Below the pieces are notes generated by a model. It saw nothing but the letters and a program-made list of their open reading frames with translations, did no database searches and was not told the DNA's origin. Both the position numbers and the translations under genes were made by a program. From assembly GCF_002934455.1 (NCBI RefSeq), contig NZ_PTIR01000034.1, forward strand, positions 1 through 40,880: a DNA stretch of 40,880 bases, written 5' to 3'. This stretch comes from Trinickia symbiotica (GTDB lineage Bacteria > Pseudomonadota > Gammaproteobacteria > Burkholderiales > Burkholderiaceae). Positions 33,462 through 40,880 of the stretch are shown here, piece after piece (the stretch's first letter is position 1; each line of letters starts with the position of its first letter).

Positions 33462-34415
33462 ATGCGAATTGCGATATTGGGAGCCGGCGGTGTCGGCGGA
33501 TACTTTGGGGCTCGCCTCGCGGCGGCTGGTAGCGATGTGACGTTCATCGCGCGAGGCAAACATCGGGAGGCGATGCTCGAGCGCGGCCTGCGCATCGAGA
33601 GCCCCCTCGGCAACCTGACGCTGAAAGATGTAAAGGTGGTCGGAACCAGTGCGGAAGCCGGCGAAGTCGATCTCGTCTTTATGACGGTCAAGCTCTGGGA
33701 TACCGACGATGCCGCCCAATCGCTGATCCCGCTCGTAGAGCGAGGGGCGTCGGTCGTTTCGTTTCAGAACGGCGTGCAAAAGGACGAAACGTTGAGAAAG
33801 TATCTTCCGGCAGCGTCGATCATCGGCGGGGTGTCCTATATCGCGGCGGTCATCGGCGAGCCGGGCGTCATCGTCCATAGCGGTGCGATGCAGAAGCTCG
33901 TATTCGGCGAATACGACGGCAGCCGTTCCGCCCGCGTAACCGCGCTTTGTGACGCTTGCCAAAAGGCCGGCATCGGAGCGGAGATCAGTGACGACATCGA
34001 GCGCCTCATCTGGGAAAAGTTCGTCTTCCTGGTTGGCCTGTCGGGCATGACCAGTGCGGTCCGCAAGTCAATCGGCGCGATTCGCGAGAACGCCAGGACG
34101 CGCGCACTGCTGCTCGATGTCATGCAAGAGGTCGTCGCCGTCGGTAAGGCGAAAGGTGTCGCATTGCGCGATGATTTCGCGCAAGATCGCTTGGCGTTTT
34201 GCGATACGTTGCCCGCGTCGATGATCTCATCCATGTATAGCGACCTTCAGCGCGGCAATCGGCTCGAGTTGCCCTGGTTGAGCGGCGGCGTCGCGTCGCT
34301 CGGCGAAGCGCTAAACGTGCCTACGCCATGCAACAGAGTGATCGCCGACATCCTCAGCCCCTATGCGGATGGCGGCGAAACTGCGCAACCGACCTCGCCC
34401 GCCGCGCCCCGGTAG
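33462..34415 (+). CDS. 2-dehydropantoate 2-reductase family protein
   Basis: 317 residues. NADP-binding start I-L-G-A-G-G-V-G-G-Y-F-G (5-16), F-M-T-V-K-L-W-D-T (about 71-79), Q-N-G-V-Q (106-110) and the C-terminal K-F-V-F-L-V-G-L-S-G and R-G-N-R-L-E-L-P-W-L-S-G blocks of the PanE/ApbA family. PanE reduces ketopantoate to pantoate for coenzyme A synthesis. Many genomes hold extra paralogues that act on other 2-oxo acids, and the TetR operator here makes that likely, because a housekeeping panE would not normally need an inducible repressor. I therefore give no symbol. Confidence 0.9.
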   Translation: MRIAILGAGGVGGYFGARLAAAGSDVTFIARGKHREAMLERGLRIESPLGNLTLKDVKVVGTSAEAGEVDLVFMTVKLWDTDDAAQSLIPLVERGASVVSFQNGVQKDETLRKYLPAASIIGGVSYIAAVIGEPGVIVHSGAMQKLVFGEYDGSRSARVTALCDACQKAGIGAEISDDIERLIWEKFVFLVGLSGMTSAVRKSIGAIRENARTRALLLDVMQEVVAVGKAKGVALRDDFAQDRLAFCDTLPASMISSMYSDLQRGNRLELPWLSGGVASLGEALNVPTPCNRVIADILSPYADGGETAQPTSPAAPR

Positions 34416-34478
34416 CGGCAACGGCATTACGCCCGGACGATCACGCCGCCGGCGCCGCCGGCAACCAGGAGACGCTCG

Positions 34479-35168
34479 ATGAACCCGATCAAGGCAGTCG
34501 TTTTCGACCTTTATGGCACGCTGTATGACGTCCACTCAGTCGTCGCTCGCTGCGACGCGCTGTTTCCGGGGCGTGGCCAGGAAATCAGCAACGTCTGGAG
34601 ACAAAAGCAGCTCGAATACACCTGGCTGCGCAGTTTGATGGGAGCATACGCGCCGTTCGAGGACATCACCGAGCATGCGTTGCGCTATACATGCAATCGT
34701 CTGCAGTTGATGCTATCCGACGCTGAGCTCGTGGAACTCAGCGACGAATACTCGCGAATCGAGCCTTTCCGCGAAGTACCTGGCGCGCTCGCCGAGCTTC
34801 AAGCGATGGGCTTGCCGCTCGCGATCCTGTCGAACGGATCGGCGCGATCGATCCGCGGCGTCGTTTCGCACTCGGGACTCGAATCGCGATTCGCGCATCT
34901 ACTCAGCGTGGAAGATGCCGATGGCGTGAAAGTCTTCAAACCGCATCCCGCCGTCTACACCGTGGCCGAACAGAAGCTGAATCTTCCACGCACAGAGATC
35001 CTTTTCGTTTCGTCGAACGCCTGGGACGCATCGGGCGCTCGCCACTTCGGGTTCCCCGTCTGCTGGGTTAACCGGGCGGGCAATACGTTCGAAGAGCTTG
35101 GGCAGAAGCCCGATCACATCGTGTCGGGCCTCGACGAGCTCGCCGACTGGCTGCGACCGTGTCATTGA
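34479..35168 (+). CDS. Haloacid dehalogenase type II
   Basis: 229 residues. HAD nucleophile region V-F-D-L-Y-G-T-L (Asp10), cap-domain R-Q-K-Q-L-E-Y-T-W-L-R-S-L-M (41-54) typical of L-2-haloacid dehalogenases, motif II L-S-N-G-S (117-121), motif III K-P-H-P-A-V-Y with its lysine, and V-S-S-N-A-W-D-A-S-G-A (187-196). It hydrolyses carbon-halogen bonds in 2-haloacids with inversion; cellular substrates may be different. It follows the ketopantoate-reductase-like gene by 63 bp and may be co-transcribed. Confidence 0.92.
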   Translation: MNPIKAVVFDLYGTLYDVHSVVARCDALFPGRGQEISNVWRQKQLEYTWLRSLMGAYAPFEDITEHALRYTCNRLQLMLSDAELVELSDEYSRIEPFREVPGALAELQAMGLPLAILSNGSARSIRGVVSHSGLESRFAHLLSVEDADGVKVFKPHPAVYTVAEQKLNLPRTEILFVSSNAWDASGARHFGFPVCWVNRAGNTFEELGQKPDHIVSGLDELADWLRPCH

Positions 35169-35293
35169 CGCGACACGCCGAACGGGTGCCAGACGATTCG
35201 TTATGCTAAATTTCTGCCGGGAAAAGAGGTTGCGATCTTCGCACGCGGACTGAACGGCGCCGCGGCGGCGCTACCTGTCCGAGGAGCCCAGCC

Positions 35294-36202
35294 ATGGATC
35301 GCCTGCAGGCAATGGAAGTGTTCACGCGCGTCGTCGAGACGAACAGTTTTTCGAAAGCGGCCGATATGCTCGAGCTGCCGCGCGGGTCCGTCAGCAATAT
35401 CGTCCGTTCGCTCGAGGAGTACGTCGGCGCGCGCTTGTTGAATCGAACGACACGCCAGGTGAGCCTCACCGACGACGGCGCTTTGTACTATGAACGTTGC
35501 GTGCGCATCTTGTCGGAGATCGCGGATGCTGAGTCGCTGCTCTCCGAGAAGCGCAGTGGGCCGGTCGGCACCGTGCGCGTCGATACGTCGGGCACGATCG
35601 CGAAAGCACTGCTGCTGCCGGCGTTCGACGATTTTTACCGCAAATATCCGCACATCAATTTGCGGCTCGGCCTGACCGACCGCAATATCGACATCATCCA
35701 GGATGGCGTCGACTGCGTGATCCGGATGGGCAATCTCGAGGAATCGAGCCTCGTGGCACGGCGAATCGGCGAGGCGCGCATGACGACTTGCGCTTCGCCC
35801 GCCTATCTGAAGGCGCACGGCATGCCCACGACGCTCGAGGAATTGGGCAAACATCAGGGCGTGAACTACATGTCTTCGCGCACGGGCAGAACTTTTCCGT
35901 TCGAGTTCATCGTGGACGGCGAAGCGGTCGCGGTTCCGATGAACGGCGTGCTATCCGTCAATGACGGTTCGGCCTATATTGCCGCTGGCGTGCTCGGCTA
36001 CGGCATCATTCAGCCCTCGCGGTTCATGGTCGCAGATTTGATCGCCGAGGGGCAGCTGCAGGAGATACTCGTCGAGTATCAGTCGCCGTCCACGCCACTA
36101 TCGATTCTCTATCCGCATCGGCAGAACGTCAGTTCGCGAGTTCGGGCGTTCATGGAATGGCTCACGGAGCTCGCCGAGGGGCATCCCGACTTGCGGATTT
36201 AA
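35294..36202 (+). CDS. LysR family transcriptional regulator
   Basis: 302 residues. The winged helix is M-D-R-L-Q-A-M-E-V-F-T-R-V-V-E-T-N-S-F-S-K-A-A (1-23, usual LysR spacing) with L-N-R-T-T-R-Q-V-S-L-T-D-D-G (54-67). The substrate-binding domain follows (about 90-295), with V-D-C-V-I-R-M-G. This variant belongs to the group near aromatic or oxidoreductase regulators. It has no divergent partner gene, since the upstream neighbour is co-directional, so its target is uncertain. GAGGAG precedes the ATG. Confidence 0.93.
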   Translation: MDRLQAMEVFTRVVETNSFSKAADMLELPRGSVSNIVRSLEEYVGARLLNRTTRQVSLTDDGALYYERCVRILSEIADAESLLSEKRSGPVGTVRVDTSGTIAKALLLPAFDDFYRKYPHINLRLGLTDRNIDIIQDGVDCVIRMGNLEESSLVARRIGEARMTTCASPAYLKAHGMPTTLEELGKHQGVNYMSSRTGRTFPFEFIVDGEAVAVPMNGVLSVNDGSAYIAAGVLGYGIIQPSRFMVADLIAEGQLQEILVEYQSPSTPLSILYPHRQNVSSRVRAFMEWLTELAEGHPDLRI

Positions 36203-36276
36203 GGAGGGCTACGCCGGACAACTTTGCACTGAAAGCACCGTCCACTCCGATCGAGTGATCCGGTATTGGGTATTCC

Positions 36277-38088
36277 TCACCGGCTCACGTCGGCTTGTTC
36301 GCTCCGCGTTTGTCCTGGTTTGTTCGTCGGCGCGAAGCGCGCGCTTCTCGGAATCCATACGCGGCGGAACTGCTCGAGTTCGCGCTCCTCGGTGAACACC
36401 GTCATGGACGGCTTGAGCAAGTCGTGCCGCGATACGATGCCGATCAGCCGGAACGTCTTCTCGTCGTCGACTACCGGAACACGGTCGAGCCCCTTCACGG
36501 CCAGACGCGCGGCCACGTTTCTACAGATCTCTCCAGGCAACGCGATTTCGGGCCGCGTTTGCGTAAAGAAGGTCCCGAGCGGGGCATCCGCTTGCTCGGG
36601 GGGAATTCGATCAAGCAGTGCCCGGTCCATCATTCCAACGAGAATCCCGGAGTCAGTGACCGGATAAGCGCGATACTTTTGCCGCGCCCCAAAATAATTT
36701 TGGAGTACATCGGCCACCGTCGCCTTGGCGTCGATCGTCAGCACGTTGCGCGTCATCACTTCGTCGACGTAGTGCCGCTCGAGCGGGTCGATGCTGTACT
36801 CGCGATAGATGTGATAACCGCGGCGAGCGATCTTCTCGGTCAGAATCGAGCGGCGCATGAGCAAGACCGTAAAACCGTACGCCACCGCGGCGGCCGCGAG
36901 CAGCGGAAGCAAAGCGTTCGCGTCGCCCGTCAATTCGAACGCGAACACCGACGCCATCACGGGCGCCCGCATCATGCCGCCGAGCGCGGCAGCCATAAAA
37001 ATGAGCGGCCACACCGCGGGCTCGCCTCCCGGCATGTACGGGCCGGCAATGGCGCCTATGCCCGCGCCCATCATGAGCAAAGGCGCCAGCACGCCCCCGG
37101 AAGTCCCCGACGCCAGCGCAATGACCCAGATGATGGCCTTGACGAGGACGATCGAGACCACGGCATGCATGGCGAGATGGCCTTGCAGCAGGTCCGCGAT
37201 CACGTCATAGCCGACGCCGAGCGTGCGCGGCTGACAATATCCTCCGATACCGACGACGATGGCCCCCAACGCCGGCCACCACATCCAATGGATCGGCAGC
37301 TTGTTGAAGGCATCCTCGACCTTGTAGAGCCACGACGACAATCCCCAGGAGAGCGAGCCGGCAATCAGTCCCGCGAACGCCGACGACACGAGGCCGATCG
37401 GGCCGAGCGGCATCGTATGCAGCGGAAACAAGGGGCCGCTGCCGAGCAGCAGCGGCCGCGTGAATCCTGCAACGGAACAAGCGATGGCAACGGGCAAGAG
37501 GCTGCGCGGCCGCAACTCGAACAGCAATAGCTCGATGGCGAGCAGCACCGCCGCGACCGGCGTTCCGAAGACCGCCGTCATACCGGCCACCGCGCCTGCA
37601 ACCAGGAGCGTTTTCCTTTCCGCGCTCGACAAATGAAAGTATTGAGCGACGAGCGAACCGATCGCTCCACCCGTCATGATGATCGGGCCTTCAGCGCCGA
37701 ACGGTCCGCCGCTGCCGATCGCGATCGCCGATGCGAGCGGCTTGAGCACCGCGACTTTCGGCGACATCTTGCTCTTTCCGAACAGAATCGCCTCGATGGC
37801 CTCGGGTATCCCGTGCCCCCGAATTTGCTCGGAGCCGAAGCGCGCGATCAATCCCACCAGCAGGCCGCCGATCACGGGCGCCAAAACGACGAGTTGCCCG
37901 AGCGTGTTCTCCGCCGGCGAATGGTTCGCCGTGGAAAACGTCTGGAAGAAGAACAGATTCGTGAAGAAGCGGATGAGATGCAACAAAAAATCGGCGGCCG
38001 CCGTGCTCAGCGCGCCACCGACGGCCGCAATGACACTAATGCGCAGGAGTCGGACATCCGTCGCGAAATCGCCCTTGTGCTCGCTCAT
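36277..38088 (-). CDS. ClC-family chloride channel/antiporter with CBS domains
   Basis: 603 residues. About 10-12 hydrophobic helices carry the selectivity motifs G-H-G-I-P-E (91-96), G-S-G-G-P-F-G-A-E-G-P (125-135, gating Glu133) and G-x-F-x-P-type loops around G-G-V-L-A-P-L (about 330-340). Two C-terminal CBS domains (about 440-575, with V-M-T-R-N-V-L-T-I and V-S-R-H-D-L-L-K) probably bind nucleotides. It could be a chloride channel or an H+/Cl- exchanger. It is convergent with the LysR gene and starts 90 bp from the prpR stop. Confidence 0.93.
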   Translation of the reverse strand: MSEHKGDFATDVRLLRISVIAAVGGALSTAAADFLLHLIRFFTNLFFFQTFSTANHSPAENTLGQLVVLAPVIGGLLVGLIARFGSEQIRGHGIPEAIEAILFGKSKMSPKVAVLKPLASAIAIGSGGPFGAEGPIIMTGGAIGSLVAQYFHLSSAERKTLLVAGAVAGMTAVFGTPVAAVLLAIELLLFELRPRSLLPVAIACSVAGFTRPLLLGSGPLFPLHTMPLGPIGLVSSAFAGLIAGSLSWGLSSWLYKVEDAFNKLPIHWMWWPALGAIVVGIGGYCQPRTLGVGYDVIADLLQGHLAMHAVVSIVLVKAIIWVIALASGTSGGVLAPLLMMGAGIGAIAGPYMPGGEPAVWPLIFMAAALGGMMRAPVMASVFAFELTGDANALLPLLAAAAVAYGFTVLLMRRSILTEKIARRGYHIYREYSIDPLERHYVDEVMTRNVLTIDAKATVADVLQNYFGARQKYRAYPVTDSGILVGMMDRALLDRIPPEQADAPLGTFFTQTRPEIALPGEICRNVAARLAVKGLDRVPVVDDEKTFRLIGIVSRHDLLKPSMTVFTEERELEQFRRVWIPRSARFAPTNKPGQTRSEQADVSR

Positions 38089-38177
38089 GGTTCCCCTTGA
38101 TTGCAGCCAACAATCTATTGCGCCCGGGGTGTATATATATCACAACATGATGTAATGAGCGAATCCGGTACCGTTGC

Positions 38178-40157
38178 TCACCGCAACTTCCGCCACAACG
38201 TCGTCTTGCTGATGCCGAGCGCCTTACAGGCAGCGTCGCGATCGCCATTGCATGCGGCCAGTACCGCGCGCGCTTCCCCGGCTTCGACGCTTCGACTGCG
38301 CTCACGCAGCGTTTGGCCGCGCTCCGGAGAAGCCGCGGAGGGATCGAAGAGTTCAGGCGCGATCGAACGCATGATTTCGCAACTGATCGGCGCAAATTCC
38401 GCTCCCGTAGACTCGGCATCGGCCAATTCGACGACGATCCGCTCGATCACATTCTGCAGCTCGCGTACGTTCCCGGGCCACCGGTACGCGTGCAACGGTT
38501 CCTCGATTTCAGCGAGCAACCGCATCGCCGCCTCACTGTCGAGTACACGTCTTGCCAAGCGAGGCTCGCGATCCATCGCCTGCAGCAACAATTCGGCGGC
38601 GAGGGGCATGACATCGGCCGGCCGATCGCGCAACGGCGGCAACGCGATGCTGAGTATGTTCAGCCGGTAATAGAGATCCGCGCGGAAGGTCCCATCCGCG
38701 ATGCTGTCCGTCAAGGCCCTGTGCGTCGCCGCCATCACGCGTACGTCGATTCGCGTCGGCTGTGTCGACCCCAACCGCAGCACCTCGCGCTCCTGCAACA
38801 CGCGCAGCAATCGGCTCTGCAGCGGCAACGGCATCTCGCCGATTTCATCCAGAAAGAGCGTGCCCCGATGCGCGGCTTCGAGAAGCCCTGCTTTGCCGCC
38901 TCTGCGTGCCCCGGTAAATGCGCCCTCTTCGTACCCGAACAATTCGCTCTCGAGCAGCGCTTCGGGAAACGCCCCGCAGTTGATCGCAACGAACGGAAAT
39001 TTGCGCCGGGCACTCAACCGATGCATGCTCTGCGCGACCATCTCCTTGCCGGTACCGCTTTCCCCGAGCACCAATACGGTCGCATCGGATTTAGCGTATC
39101 GCCGCACGAGCGTGCGCACGCGCTCCACGGGGGCGCTGCTTCCAATCAAGTCCTCGAGGCTGTAGCGCGCCGAAAACTGATGTGTAAGCTGCTTCGATCG
39201 CAGCGTTCGGTCGAGCCGCTCGACGGCGCGCGACTCCTGGAACGTCAACACAGCGCCGCCTTGGCCTTCGTGGCCGGCAAGCGGCCCGCGATGAACGACA
39301 TAGCTGACGCCGCGAATCGCGACGAGCGCGTCGCCATCCGCATCGGATAACGCACCGATCAGATCGGGCGCGACCTCCACGAGCGGCCTGCCGACGGCAC
39401 GGGCGGAATCGAGGCCCAGCGCCTCGGCGAGACGCCGATTGATCGCTTCGACACGACCTTGCGCGTCGAGCGCTACGACGCCATCGCGCAAATGCTGCAG
39501 CAGATTGTCGATCTGCTGCCGACGCTTCGCTTCGCCACGCATCGCCTCGGCCACCTCGAGCGCTGTCTCGAACGATGAACGGATCGAAGCATGCGAGTAC
39601 AGAAATACCGCGCCCATGCCCGCCGCGGCTGCGAGATCGGTGACGAGACCCGGCCCGACGACTACGCCGACGCCGCGCTCCTTGAGCTCGAGCACGCAAG
39701 CCTCGGCGTCCTGCACCGAACGGTACGACGAAAAAACGATATCGAGCCCGTAGGCGGCGACGAAATTGCGGATCTCAGGTGGCGTGTCTCCCGGGCTCAC
39801 CAACGCGATCGATTCCGCCTGACGTCGCGCGCGAGCGAGCGAATGCATGACGTCGAGCCCCGTCGGCGCGATTTGTACGACGGGTACGGCGACGCGCGTC
39901 TTCAGATAGGCCGCGTTCGACCCGCCAGCGACCACGACGTCAGGCGAATGCGCCTCGGCCGCCTCGATCTCGCGAACCGCGTCGTCGTAGGCGCGCGAAA
40001 TGATGCGCAAATCGGCTCGACTGTCGTATTCGCCGGCGATTTGAAAGAAAAGGTCGCGCAAACGGCTGATGCCGAATGCCCAAACGACGGGCCGCGCACG
40101 GACGTCATGATCAGGGGCGTTCAAGGTAGGGGCGTTCATGGTCCTAAGACGCCTCAT
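38178..40157 (-). CDS. prpR: Sigma-54-dependent regulator of propionate catabolism
   Basis: 659 residues from the ATG at 40157; an ATG at 40139 is possible. N-terminal PrpR_N domain (about 25-200), PAS-type linker (about 205-310), then AAA+ with Walker [11 protein letters not shown], the sigma-54-contact motif G-A-F-T-G-A and [10 protein letters not shown], and a Fis-type C-terminal HTH ([16 protein letters not shown]). It senses 2-methylcitrate and turns on the 2-methylcitrate cycle. It is divergent from prpC, with a sigma-54 promoter and inverted repeats between them. Confidence 0.95.
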   Translation of the reverse strand: MRRLRTMNAPTLNAPDHDVRARPVVWAFGISRLRDLFFQIAGEYDSRADLRIISRAYDDAVREIEAAEAHSPDVVVAGGSNAAYLKTRVAVPVVQIAPTGLDVMHSLARARRQAESIALVSPGDTPPEIRNFVAAYGLDIVFSSYRSVQDAEACVLELKERGVGVVVGPGLVTDLAAAAGMGAVFLYSHASIRSSFETALEVAEAMRGEAKRRQQIDNLLQHLRDGVVALDAQGRVEAINRRLAEALGLDSARAVGRPLVEVAPDLIGALSDADGDALVAIRGVSYVVHRGPLAGHEGQGGAVLTFQESRAVERLDRTLRSKQLTHQFSARYSLEDLIGSSAPVERVRTLVRRYAKSDATVLVLGESGTGKEMVAQSMHRLSARRKFPFVAINCGAFPEALLESELFGYEEGAFTGARRGGKAGLLEAAHRGTLFLDEIGEMPLPLQSRLLRVLQEREVLRLGSTQPTRIDVRVMAATHRALTDSIADGTFRADLYYRLNILSIALPPLRDRPADVMPLAAELLLQAMDREPRLARRVLDSEAAMRLLAEIEEPLHAYRWPGNVRELQNVIERIVVELADAESTGAEFAPISCEIMRSIAPELFDPSAASPERGQTLRERSRSVEAGEARAVLAACNGDRDAACKALGISKTTLWRKLR

Positions 40158-40167
40158 TATGAACGTT

Positions 40168-40195
40168 ACATTTCATTTTTGAAATGTGAAATTTC
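40168..40195. promoter_or_regulatory. Candidate PrpR enhancer sites
   Basis: ACATTTC (40168-40174) and GAAATGT (40181-40187) form a perfect 7-bp inverted repeat around ATTTTT. They are immediately followed by the palindrome GAAATTTC (40188-40195). They lie between prpR and the sigma-54 promoter, about 80 bp upstream of the -24 element, the usual place for activator binding. Confidence 0.6.
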
Positions 40196-40271
40196 GGCGA
40201 TGAATTGAACGACTTGCGTCAGGACTAGCGTTCTGCTTCCAAATCAAAGAGTTGCGGGGCGTTTTGCAAGG

Positions 40272-40287
40272 TGGCCCAGCGCTTGCA
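40272..40287 (+). promoter_or_regulatory. Sigma-54 promoter of prpC
   Basis: TGGCCCAGCGCTTGCA: GG at 40273-40274 and GC at 40285-40286 are separated by exactly 10 nt, matching the -24/-12 pattern TGGC-N8-TTGCA. Transcription would start near 40298 and PrpR would act from the sites at 40168-40195. Confidence 0.85.
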
Positions 40288-40317
40288 TACGCCGGAGCGA
40301 CTTCGCTAGCCCTAAGT

Positions 40318-40372
40318 TGGCCGGCGGCCGCACCGGCCGCACGACCGGCCGCGGCGCCAGCGGCCGCGACAA
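40318..40372. repeat. CGGCCGC-rich repeats in the prpC leader
   Basis: At least four close copies of CGGCCGC or its partner in about 55 bp, able to fold into overlapping hairpins. They lie inside the likely untranslated leader of prpC, downstream of the sigma-54 promoter and upstream of the ribosome site. Confidence 0.45.
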
Positions 40373-40404
40373 TGAAACGAGTTCGACACTTCGGAGACGG
40401 AACG

Positions 40405-40880
40405 ATGATGGAAGCAACGAAGGAAGCCCCGGCGGCGGCCCCCACTTTCAAGCCTAAGAAATCCGTCGCGCTTTCGGGCGTGACGGCCGGCAACACGGCG
40501 CTCTGCACGGTCGGGCGCACGGGCAACGATCTGCACTATCGCGGTTACGACATCCTCGATATCGCTACCACCTGCGAGTTCGAGGAGATTGCCTATCTGC
40601 TCGTGCACGAAAAGCTGCCGACGGCCGCCGAGCTCAGCGCCTACAAGACGAAGCTCAAAGCGCTGCGCGGGCTGCCCGCGAACGTGAAGGCCGCGCTCGA
40701 ATGGGTGCCGGCGAGCGCTCACCCGATGGACGTCATGCGCACGGGCGTCTCCGTGCTCGGCACGGTCCTGCCCGAGAAGGACGATCACTCGATCGCCGGC
40801 GCGCGCGCGATCGCCGATCGCCTGATGGCCTCGCTCGGCTCGATGCTGCTCTACTGGTACCACTACTCGCACAACGGCCG
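40405..40880 (+). CDS. prpC: 2-methylcitrate synthase, N-terminal part
   Basis: 158 codons from the ATG at 40405 to the window end; GGAGA lies about 8 nt upstream. After a Pro/Ala/Lys-rich start the product shows S-G-V-T-A-G-N-T-A-L-C-T-V-G (about 24-37), L-H-Y-R-G-Y-D-I-L-D and E-I-A-Y-L-L-V-H-E-K-L-P, the N-terminus of the PrpC-type citrate synthase fold, and H-P-M-D-V-M-R-T-G-V-S. It condenses propionyl-CoA with oxaloacetate. In many Burkholderia relatives prpB precedes prpC; here prpC is the first gene. The 3' half is outside the window. Confidence 0.93.
   Translation, partial: MMEATKEAPAAAPTFKPKKSVALSGVTAGNTALCTVGRTGNDLHYRGYDILDIATTCEFEEIAYLLVHEKLPTAAELSAYKTKLKALRGLPANVKAALEWVPASAHPMDVMRTGVSVLGTVLPEKDDHSIAGARAIADRLMASLGSMLLYWYHYSHNG

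Noticed and set aside
36295-37530. Long plus-strand open frame opposite the ClC channel gene
   Set aside because: Composition is dominated by Arg/His/Glu with no motif; the minus strand clearly encodes the ClC protein.
1-40880. CRISPR array, prophage or intact insertion sequence
   Set aside because: No regularly spaced repeats, no transposase, integrase or phage structural genes, and no terminal inverted repeats were seen.

Overview
The window looks like chromosomal DNA of a betaproteobacterium in the Burkholderiaceae (Paraburkholderia, Trinickia or Caballeronia type). The evidence is high GC, a DUF4148 periplasmic protein, an aerobic-style cobalamin cluster using CobN with ChlI/ChlD-type subunits, an Rnk protein, and a divergent prpR/prpC pair behind a sigma-54 promoter. 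I cannot fix the genus from sequence alone.

Layout. 1-134: start of a small protein on the minus strand. 149-5789: two LacI/GntR-like operators and a six-gene plus-strand operon (MFS anion transporter, D-glutamate-cyclase-like DUF4392 protein, fold-III PLP enzyme of the D-threonine aldolase/D-serine dehydratase group, RidA, an SDR without its usual Tyr/Lys, and an RraA/HMG-aldolase-like protein). It reads as an uncharacterised catabolic operon for a D-amino acid or hydroxy-amino acid. 5790-7092: a decayed HAF-repeat-like gene and a DUF4148 gene. 7709-12295: two tandem hybrid histidine kinases sharing an apparently identical block of about 890 bp, facing a LuxR-type response regulator. 12570-15197: sulfite dehydrogenase (sorA/sorB), rnk and a small unknown gene. 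15198-17330: decayed accessory DNA with a tRNA-T-arm-like fragment and a truncated, frameshifted GH74-type glycosidase.

17333-30898: cobalamin block. A cobalamin riboswitch precedes the minus-strand operon cobW-cobN-chlI/chlD. The ATPase gene ends at an A_AAA_AAA slippery heptamer with a stop two codons later, and the VWA domain lies in the -1 frame. This fits programmed frameshifting that makes both the small (ChlI) and medium (ChlD) chelatase subunits. Diverging from it are cobO-cobB-bluB on the plus strand, then threonine-phosphate decarboxylase and cbiB/cobD on the minus strand, then cobQ on the plus strand. Together they cover cobalt insertion, adenosylation, amidation, the lower-ligand base and the aminopropanol arm.

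31185-36202: an HtrA-like protease with Asp in place of the oxyanion-hole Gly, a TetR regulator with matching operators before itself and before a ketopantoate-reductase gene, a type II haloacid dehalogenase and a LysR regulator. 36277-38088: ClC chloride channel with CBS domains. 38178-40880: prpR, inverted-repeat candidate enhancer sites, a sigma-54 promoter and the start of prpC (2-methylcitrate cycle). prpB is not between them.

The strongest leads are the frameshift-encoded cobaltochelatase subunits, the D-amino-acid-like operon, and the homogenised kinase pair in which one receiver has lost its conserved Lys.
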